NCBI GenBank assembly: GCA_026826555.1
Contig: JAKSZT010053928.1
Location: 40,782,806 to 40,846,805 of the forward strand
Direction of reading: 5' to 3'
DNA length: 64,000 nucleotides
DNA from: Tolypeutes matacus
Lineage: Eukaryota; Chordata; Mammalia; Cingulata; Chlamyphoridae
This document shows positions 55,735 to 64,000 of this stretch, one piece after another. The translations under genes and the position numbers were made by a program. Positions within the stretch are counted from its first letter, which is position 1, and each line of letters begins with the position of its first letter. The notes under the pieces were generated by a model. That model ran no database searches. It was not told the DNA's origin and saw only the letters and a program-made list of their open reading frames with translations.

Positions 55735-55865
55735 CAGTGTCATTGGTAGTAAAACAAGGAAAACGATAAGTTCCTCATTTGCTATGGGGAGCAAATGAGA
55801 CAAAACATGAAAGGATTTTGTAAATTGTAAAATGCTAAGCAAATATAGGTGGTTATTTTAAAAGA
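55735..55865 (+). mobile_element. MIR fragment
   Basis: aagttcctcatttgctatgg, aaattgtaaaatgctaagc: the 3' half of MIR. Confidence 0.5.
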
Positions 55866-55968
55866 ATAAATAAGACAAAATTAGTTCTTTTTTTCCTTGA
55901 AATAAATATAATTTTAAAAGTTAGCAGCAAGGGTATTTCTCAACTGGAATTTATACACCATCATACAA

Positions 55969-56186
55969 CAGTGTTTTTCAGTATCAGCTCTATTGACATT
56001 TGGGGCTGGAATATTATTCATTGTAGAGGGCTGTTCTGTACATTATAGGATATTTAGGAGCATCCCTGGGCTCCACCCACTAGATGCCAGTAGCACTCTC
56101 TCCCCAGTTATGACAATTATAAATGTCTCTAAGACATTGACAAATGTTCCCTGGGCCTAATGGGGCAAAAGTACTGAGAATCACTG
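55969..56186 (+). mobile_element. hAT-type nonautonomous element, 218 bp
   Basis: The termini CAGTGTTTTTCAGTA and TACTGAGAATCACTG are inverted repeats with three mismatches. Internal text (tctattgacatttggggctgg, ccacccactagatgccagtag) is a well-known ancient mammalian element whose name I do not assign. Confidence 0.8.
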
Positions 56187-56394
56187 ATCTAATAAAATGT
56201 ACTTAGAAAAATGTATTTCTACATATTTGAGCCTAAAGTCTTTGAGAAAAAAAACTGTGATTCAAAATGTTTATAAGACCTTAAGTTCTCAACAAGGTCA
56301 CTTCTTTTCCATTTAAGTTGTTAAAACAAAATAATTAAAGAAGCTTGGTTTCCCAAAGATGATTTTAGAAAAGGACTTTTAAAAATGCAGCTCA

Positions 56395-56785
56395 GGGAAG
56401 TGGATGTGGCTCAAGCAAGTGGGCTCCTGTCTACCATATGGGAGGTCCTCGGCTTGATTCCTGGGGCCTCCTGGTGAAGGCAAAAGCAGGCCCATGCAGA
56501 GAGGTGGCGGCCCACGCGGAGAGATGGTGCAGCAAGATGATGCAACAAAAAAGAAACACAGAAGAAAAAGACAATGAGAGACACAACAAACCAGGGAGCT
56601 GAGGTAGCTCAAGCAATTGAGTGCCTCTCTCCCAGGATCGGTTCCCAGTACCTCCTAAAGAGAAGACGAGAAGACAAGCAGACACAGAAGTATGTGCAGT
56701 GAATGGACACAGAAAGCAGACATCGAATGCAAGTGGGTGTGTGTGTGTGGGGGGGGCGATAAATAAAAATAAAATCTTTAAACAA
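56395..56785 (+). mobile_element. DAS-SINE, about 390 bp
   Basis: Head gggaagtggatgtggctcaag, body cagcaagatgatgc, second half caattgagtgcctctctccc, tail aaataaaatcttt. The flanks cagctca (56388-56394 and 56792-56798) are a probable duplication. A GT/G run is at 56736-56752. It lacks part of the 5' body compared with the 474-bp copy. Confidence 0.9.
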
Positions 56786-56798
56786 AAAACACAGCTCA

Positions 56799-57955
56799 GT
56801 CATGAAACAACCCATATTAGAGATCTATAAGCCCTACAGTGAAAGTCAGTGGTATTTTCACAGCAATTGTGTGTTTTACTAAGTGTTTATGCTGGAAAAG
56901 CTAATCTTACTGTTGAGCATTGAAGTTGGACTGCCTAACCAAGATGGGCTTCCTTTGTCATATAATTAACACCTTTTGTCATTTTTACTAGGTATTAAAA
57001 AACCATACTAATACTTTATCATGGTGTTGATATTCTTTGATGTCCTTTAAAAAGCAAGGAAATTCAAATTGAATATTAATAGGAACACACATTTCTGTCA
57101 TAATATGACTTAGGTATTCTGGTTTGTACTTGTATAGACTATCCTGAATAGCCATAGGTGTTAGAATTTTATGAGCATCCAGGCTAGGTCATAATCTGTA
57201 GACTACTTCATACTATTACAGTTCTTAATATACTACTCTTACCTATCATTGAAATTCCAGGACACTGAAAAACAAACCATAACTATTTAAAATTGAGACA
57301 TTGCTATTTTTAAAATATTGATTCCCAACTCTCGAAACATGTCTGTTCTAGCATATATCAACAGGTGTCTAAGACTAGTTTCCCCACTTCCTACTGAGTC
57401 AGTTGGTTTTCTTCCTAGCTTAAGAAAATATTGACCAAAGCAGGTTGCAAAACAAGAGAAACAAGTTGTATAAGGGTTAATTTTTCTGGGAAGACATAAG
57501 AGATGTACTGACCTTGACATAGGTGTATTGCTAAGCTTTGCAAACGCATAGTGTCTACAAGATTAGTAAAAATAGTTATTGTTTCATGAGAATTATACAT
57601 TCATTTCCTCTATCTATTAAATATTTTTATTGCTTATTTTTAAAGATACTTTCATTTTCATTTTATGGTATTTCATAAACAATCCTATGATTGAGGTAGG
57701 TGGTGGGATTTTAGAATGCAGACTGTGATGACGTTGGGCCATAAGTGAGGGCACCTTTATTTGCTATCATTTTATTGAATTTGAATGCCTTTCAGCCAGT
57801 CCTGTCTCTCCAGTTCACAGCCATTTCCCCAGTTGACTACATATTACATCTGGCCTGTACTTATCTATCAGGTCCTTGTGTAGACATTTGATCAGTAACT
57901 CCTGAAAGTACAAAACTTGGATTGGTATCCCATATTACAAATAAATATTACCCAG
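56799..57955. other. Intergenic interval, nothing recognised
   Basis: AT-rich unique-looking sequence. No gene, RNA or repeat that I can support. Confidence 0.5.
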
Positions 57956-57957
57956 TA

Positions 57958-58030
57958 GATTTTTTTTTAAAGACTTATTTATTTAATTATCTCCCCCTCC
58001 CCCATCCCTCTCTCCCCTCCCCCCTCAAGC
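57958..58030 (-). mobile_element. Tail fragment of a DAS-type SINE
   Basis: ttttttttaaagacttattt and the CT-rich stretch match the reversed tail of the SINE at 59500-59860. There is no head. Confidence 0.45.
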
Positions 58031-59499
58031 AGCCTAATATGTGAATAGAGTTCTCAAGCAGATAAGCGATGGGGGTGGGGCAGTGTCAGGGAAATATTTG
58101 AAGAAAAAATACCCCAGAACTCTCCAAACTTAATGAAAACTCTAAACCCAAAGATCCAAGAATCTCAATGCAATCCAAGCATAAGAAACATGAAGAAAAT
58201 TATACCAAGGCCCTTTGTCATCAAATTGTTCAAAACCAGTGATAAATTGAAAAACCTAAAAGTACCAAGAAATAAAAGACATGTACAAAGGAACAAAGGT
58301 AAGGATAATATCAGATTTTTCACTGGAAATAATACAAGTGAGAACAGAATGGAGCAGCATCTTTAAAGTAACGAAAGAAAATAAATTGTCACCTTAGAAT
58401 ACCATGCCCTGCTAAAATATCTTTCAAAAACAAAGGTGAAGTAAAAATATTTTCAGATATACAAATGCTGAAAGAATTCATTATCAGCAGATCCATACTA
58501 AAGAAATTTTAAAAGTTGTTCTTTAGGCAGAAAGAAAACACCTGATGAAAATATGGATATACATGAAAAAATGAACAACTAGAGTTGGTAACTACATGGG
58601 TAAATATATATATATATATAAATTTTTTTCTTTAAATCTCTTTAAGAGCTAATTTACTGTTTAAACAAAAATAATAACAGTGTATTGTGGGGTTTCTAAC
58701 ATTTGTTTAAGTAAAATGCATGACAACAATAGCATTAAGTCCAAGAGGGGAGAAATAGAAGTATACTTTTGTAAAGTTAATATGCTATAGTTGAAGTGGA
58801 ATAGTACTGCCTGAAGACTGTGATAAGTTAAAATAATCACAAAACTAATAAAACAAAGACTTATAGCTAATAACCCAACAAAGCGGCTAAACTAGATACA
58901 TAAAAAAATAATTAATCTAAAAGAAGTCAGAAAAAGAGGAAAGGGGGAACAAAAAACAGATAGGATAAATAGTAAACAAATAGCAAAATAATTGACTTAA
59001 ACCTAACTATGTCAATAATCACATTAAATGTAAGCATTCTAAATACTCTTATTAAAACAACAAGATTATCAGATTGGGTTAAAATGCAAGACCCAACTTT
59101 ATATATTACATACAAGAAATGCAATTTATATATAAAGACACTAATATGTTAGAAGTAAAAGGATGGAAAAAGATATACCATGCTAACACTAGTCAAAAGA
59201 AAGCTGGAGTGGCCATGTTAATATTAGATAAAGTAAATTGCAGAGCAAAGAATATTACCAGGCATAACGAGGGCCATTTCATAATGGTAAAGTCAATTAA
59301 TCAAGAAGATATAATAATCCTAAACATTTATGCATCCAATAACAGCACTTCAAAATAGATGAAGCAAAAACTGACAGAACTGCAAGGAGAAATAGACAAT
59401 CTGTACAAAAGTCTCAGATTTAAATCTCTGAATAATAGAACAAGTAGGCAGAAAATTAGCAATGATAGAAGACTTGAACAACACTCTTGACCAAATCTT

Positions 59500-59860
59500 T
59501 TTTTTTTAAGACTTATTTTTATTTATTTATTTATTTCTCCCTCCAGCTTGTTTATTCTTTAGGTGGCACCAGGAACTGATCCTGGGACCTTCCAGAATGG
59601 GAGAGAGGCACTTAATCTCTTACACCACCTTAACTCCCTGGTCTGCTGCATTCTTTTTGTCCCTCCTCTGTGTCTCTTTTTGTTGCGTCATCTTGCTGTG
59701 CCAGCTCTCCACACGGGCCAGCACTCCAGTGTGAGCCAGCTCTCTGTGTGGGCCAGCTCTCTGCACGGGCTAGCTTGCCTTTCACCAGGAAGCCCCGGGA
59801 ATCGAACCCTGGACCTCCTATATGGTAGACGGGAGCCCAACTGCTTGAGCATTCATTTTC
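59500..59860 (-). mobile_element. DAS-SINE in reverse orientation
   Basis: From 59860 down: tgctcaagcagttgggctcc, B box gggttcgattccc, body with cagcaagatgacgc, tail. The duplication is cttgaccaaatctt (59486-59499) and cttgaccaactctt (59861-59874). Confidence 0.93.
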
Positions 59861-60967
59861 CTTGACCAACTCTTGATCTAACTGAACTTTACATAACTCT
59901 ATAATCACTGAGAGCAGAATACACATTCTTCTCAAGTGCACATAGACCACTTACTAAGACAGATCATATTCTCGGCCATAAAACAAGCTTCAACAAGTTC
60001 AGAATGACTCAAGTCATATGGTCTCTGACCATAGTTGAATTAAATTACAAATCAATAACCTAAAGATTCTTGTAAAATCTTCCAATATTTCAAAATTAAA
60101 CAACACACTTCTAAATAATCCATTGATCAAAGAAGAGGTCAAAATGGAAACTGGAAATTATTTTGAATTGAATGAAAATGGAAGCACAACATAATAGAAT
60201 TGTGTGATGCTTTTAAAAAGCAGTATTTAGGAGTAAATTTATACCATTAAACACTTACATTAGAAAAAAAAGTCTCAAATCAATGACCACATCTTCCACA
60301 ATAAAAAGCTGAAAAAGAAAAGCAAATTACACAACAAGTAAGCAGAAGAAAGGAAATAATACAGATCAAAGCAGAAATAATAAAATAGACAAATGATAGA
60401 GGAAATCAATGAAACCAAAAGAAGGACAATATATTTGATAACATAGATGAAATGGATATATTCTTTGAAAGACACACGCAAAAAGAAATAGCCTGAATAA
60501 ATCTATATCTCTTAAAGAAATTGGAAACTGTAGTTAGAAAACTTTCCATACAAAAAAATTCCAGGCCATGATGTATTTACAGGAGAATTCTACCAACTCT
60601 TTAAGGAAGAAACAATACCAATTGTACACAAACTTTTCTAAAAATTTTGAAGAGGAGGGAATATATCCCAACTCATTCTATGAAGCCAGCATTACCTTAA
60701 TAAAAAACTAGACAAAGCCATTACATAAATAACTCTGAAAAATAAAAATAAAATAAAAATAAAATTTGAGGGCTAATACTACCTGATTTCAAGAATTATT
60801 ATAAAGCTACAATAATCAAAATAGCATAACAAATGAACTTAGCATGATTTCAGGATACACAAACAATATAGAAAGATCAGTTGTATTTCTCTGCGCTAGC
60901 AATAAATAATCTGAAAATGAAATTAAGAAAAGAATTCCATATACAATAATATCAAAAAAGATACTGC

Positions 60968-61427
60968 AGGGGGGCGGATGTGGCTCAAATGGTTGGGCAT
61001 CCTTCTGCCATATGGAGGGACCTGGGCTCAATCCCCAGGACCTCCCGGTAAAATAAAAAATATACAGAAGGTGCATGTGCCACCAGGCCCTACACACGAG
61101 TGTGCTGCCAAGCCCCATGCGCGGTTATGCCAGGCCCTGCCGAGCCACGCCGCAAGATGATGACATAACAGGAGAGAAACACAGGGGAGAGCCAAGATGA
61201 GATGTGCCAAAAAACCAGGAACTGAGGTGGTGCAGGTGGCAGAACGCTTCTCTCCCACCTTGGAGGTTGCCAGGATCGAATCCTGGTGAAGACTTGAGGA
61301 GAAGGATGAGAAGAGAGGGCAGGAAACACACAGAGAATTGCCCAGTGATTGGACACAAAACAGCAAACGGGGGGGTGGGGGGTTAAAATGAATAAAGTAA
61401 ATAAATAAATAAATCTTTTGGGGGAAA
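60968..61427 (+). mobile_element. DAS-SINE, divergent body, 460 bp
   Basis: Head ggggcggatgtggctcaaat, B-box-like gggctcaatcccc, body caagccccatgcgcggttatg, second half cgcttctctcccaccttgga and tail. Perfect 14-bp duplications aaaaaagatactgc flank it at 60954-60967 and 61428-61441. Confidence 0.93.
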
Positions 61428-61848
61428 AAAAAAGATACTGCCACATAACATATATAAAAATTAACTCAAAATGGAACAGACCTAAATGTGAGAGTTAAAT
61501 TTATAACTCTTAGAAGAAAGCATAAGGATAAATCCTCATGATCTTGGATTAGACAATAGTTTGTTATGACACCAAAAGCATAAGCAACCAAAGAAAAAAT
61601 AGATAAATTGCATTTCATCAAAATTAAAAACTTTCATGCAGAAAAGGACACCATCAAGAAAATTAAAAACAATCCACAGAATGGTAGAAAATATTTGCAA
61701 ATTATATATCTGAAAAGGTCTAAAATCAGAATATATAAAAAATTCTTATAACTCAACACTATAGCAATAATCCAATTTAAAATTGGACAAAGGATTTGAA
61801 TAGACAGTTCTCCGAAGAGGACATACCAATGGCCAAAAAGTACATGAA

Positions 61849-62025
61849 TATTTTGGGTAATCTAAGCACCTCTTAAAATATATGTATAATATATATATAT
61901 AAATAACATTTTTGTAAGCAAATACACATATATGCATATATATTTATATATCATTTTGCAAATGTTTGTATGTATTGTGAGAATTTTGATTTTTACCCAC
62001 AATAAAAATAAATTAAAAAAAAAAA
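61849..62025 (+). mobile_element. Unrecognised family, copy D (5'-truncated, clean duplication)
   Basis: It starts at tattttgggtaatctaagca inside the shared module and ends ttttacccacaataaaaataa plus poly(A). Perfect 14-bp duplications aaaaagtacatgaa are at 61835-61848 and 62026-62039, which proves L1-type retroposition. Confidence 0.88.
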
Positions 62026-62699
62026 AAAAAGTACATGAAAAGCTGCTCAGCATTAGTCATCAGAGTAATGCAAATCAAAATCACAAGAGACACCTCTTCA
62101 CATCCACTAGGATGGCTATAATAAAAAATCCAGATAATTCCAAGTGTTGTTAAGGATAAGGAGGAATTGGAACAGTCATATACTGTGGGAATATAAAATG
62201 ATACAGTCACGTCAGAAAATATTTTGGCAGTTCTTCAAATAGTTAAAGCTTTGACCCAGCAATTCCACTCATAAGTGTATGTCCAAGAGAAATGAAAACA
62301 TGGTATAGTCATATAATGGAATATTATTTGTCCATAAAAAAGGATGAAGTTCTGGTATATGCTATAACCTGGATGAACTTTGAAACCATTATGCCAAATG
62401 AAAGAAGCCAATCTCAAAATATCACATATTGTATGATGCCATTCATATGAAGTATCCTGGAGAGGCAAATCTATAGAGACAGAAAGTAGATTTATGGTTA
62501 TCTACTACTGGATTGGGAAGATGGGAAGCAACTACTAATGGGTATGGGTTTTCATTTAGGGATGATGAAAATGTTCTAAACTTAGATTTTGGTGATGGTT
62601 GTACAACTCTTTGAACAGACTAAAAACCATGAATTGCACACTTTAAATGGGTGAATTTATGGTATGTTAATTATATCTCAAAAAGATGTTAAAAATTAG

Positions 62700-63340
62700 A
62701 TGTAATCAGAAGGAAATCAGCTTATCTACCCAACACCAAATTAGTTGTTTAAACTCTCCTCCATTTAACTCCTTCCATTCTTTCCTTAACCCATTCTAAT
62801 ATAGCCTTCTATCACACTCTCAACTGGTACAGTCTTGCCAAGGTCACTAATGACCTGCATTTGTCTAATTCACTTTCAACAGTCCTAATTTTACTCACTT
62901 TCCCAGCAACATTTAAATAGTTCGCCATTGTATCCTTTTTGAAGCAGCATCTTCTTCTTTACATTTCCATGAAATCACACTCACCTAGTTTTCTCTTACC
63001 AGACTTGTATAGCTATGTACTAAGAATTATCATTTAGATGTCTAATAGGTGCATACAACCTAAAATGTCTCCATGACAGAATTCTTATCAACCCCAAAAA
63101 ACTCCATCCCACATGTACACTTCAGGTTCATACTTACTCTTTCCTCAGTCTTTCTCATGAAAGATAACACACAATCATTTATACACATGCTCAGGCCAAA
63201 AATAAAGGAGTCATTGATCATGTTTGATTGCTTTCTTTCCTTAATCCTATCACATCCAATCCACTGGCAGATCTTAATAGTTCTACCTCAAAAATATATG
63301 CTGAATCTGCCTTTACTCTTCACTTATTTATTCAAAAAGG
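62700..63340 (+). mobile_element. L2 ORF2/3' region
   Basis: aaggtcactaatgacctgc, tttagatgtctaataggtgc, tcaggccaaaaataaaggag, tccaatccactggcagat: typical L2 text. Confidence 0.85.
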
Positions 63341-63442
63341 TCAAAGAAGGGACACATGGAGATGTGCCTAGGGGATTAGATTCTAAGTGGTCTTGTGAGC
63401 CAATGTAATAAATTCCATCTTTACTCCGAACGAGATGTATGG

Positions 63443-63990
63443 TTTTTTTTTTTTTTTTTTTTTTCTTCTAGTAATTTTTATTTATTTTATTTTACTTTTT
63501 TAAAATTATGGGTAAAAATCAAAATTCTCACAATACATACAAACATTTGCAAAATGATATATAAATATATATGCATATATGTGTATTTGCTTACAAAAAT
63601 GTTATTTATATATATATATACACATATATTTTAAGAGGTGCTTAGATTACCTAAAATATTACACGGAACCCACTGGGATTCCCATGTTGCCCACCTCCCA
63701 CACCTCCCACCACATCCAACACAAACATCTCCCACAGTGTGGCCCACCAACCTCAATGAACTTACACATCCTGGAGCCTTGCCACCAACCATTGTCTGAA
63801 AGATAGGTTAACAAAGGAGAGTAAGAGAAGAGCAGGCTTTGAGCCATCTCCCATATGGACATAATCTACGGTAAAGAGATAGAGTGTGGTTGCATGTTGG
63901 GGGATGGGGCAGATGAGTGGTGGTGTTCCTGGGTTTGGTGGTACAGCACTGGGGGGTGGGTGGATTAGGAAGTGCTGGTTCAAATCCCCA
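63443..63990 (-). mobile_element. Unrecognised family, copy E (reverse orientation)
   Basis: It begins with poly(T) at 63443-63464. Read on the minus strand it holds the AT-rich end, taatctaagcacctcttaaa and the shared module back to about 63792 (atggttggtggcaaggctcc). Beyond 63795 the head differs from copy A. On the + strand near 63976 a B-box-like ggttcaaatcc appears. The true 5' end is unclear and may lie outside the window. Confidence 0.6.
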
Positions 63991-64000
63991 GGGCATGTAA

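Larger units (their letters stand above)
58080..62695 (+). mobile_element. Old L1 with three later insertions
   Basis: The ORF1 exit (atttttcactggaaataatac...ccctgctaaaatatctttc) runs from 58080 to 58520. ORF2 runs from about 58980 (tcacattaaatgtaagcattc) through the endonuclease to RT text at 60540-60720 and the C-terminus at 61460-62470. The 3'UTR is at 62480-62695 (gatgatgaaaatgttctaaac). It is split at 59500-59860, 60968-61427 and 61849-62025. It has many stops. The longest intact stretch is the endonuclease piece at 59119-59358. Confidence 0.85.

Overview
This is vertebrate nuclear DNA: AT-rich, intron-bearing and packed with dead retroposons. Six copies of a tRNA-headed SINE with a conserved body and a (TAAA)n-type tail match the DAS-SINE family of armadillos, and the L1 tails do not look like primate or rodent L1. 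I infer a xenarthran, most likely the nine-banded armadillo (Dasypus novemcinctus). Ancient eutherian repeats (MIR, L2, L1M, Tigger1, hAT) fill much of the rest.

The only protein-coding gene I can support is SPOPL, on the minus strand. It encodes a MATH-BTB substrate adaptor for CUL3 ubiquitin ligases. Five coding exons lie at 7991-8068 (coding part), 7694-7815, 7224-7375, 5557-5684 and 721-898. They join in phase and give residues 1-219: the N-terminal tail, the whole MATH domain and the start of the BTB domain. The remaining exons lie beyond the left edge. A CpG island at about 47.94-48.80 kb is the likely promoter. It holds a predicted non-coding exon 1 with its donor at 48297/48296, so intron 1 is about 40 kb.

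Layout: 1-8.1 kb, SPOPL exons 6 to 2 with mostly repeat-free introns. 8.1-12.9 kb, start of intron 1 with an L1 scrap and a full DAS-SINE. 12.9-31 kb, a stack of same-direction (+) L1 pieces with SINEs, a MaLR-like LTR and an unrecognised retroposon family nested inside. 32.2-34.6 kb, a scrambled Tigger1 transposon carrying a copy of an L1 segment from 4.7 kb away. 35-48 kb, L1, L2, MIR and hAT remnants and quiet intron. 47.9-48.8 kb, CpG-island promoter. 48.8-58 kb, upstream flank with no gene I can recognise. 58-62.7 kb, another L1 with three later insertions. 62.7-64 kb, an L2 and a further copy of the unrecognised family.

I found no prokaryote-style system, CRISPR array or RNA gene. The most notable items are the rebuilt Tigger1 locus and the multi-copy retroposon family, including a copy that looks like a 3' transduction.
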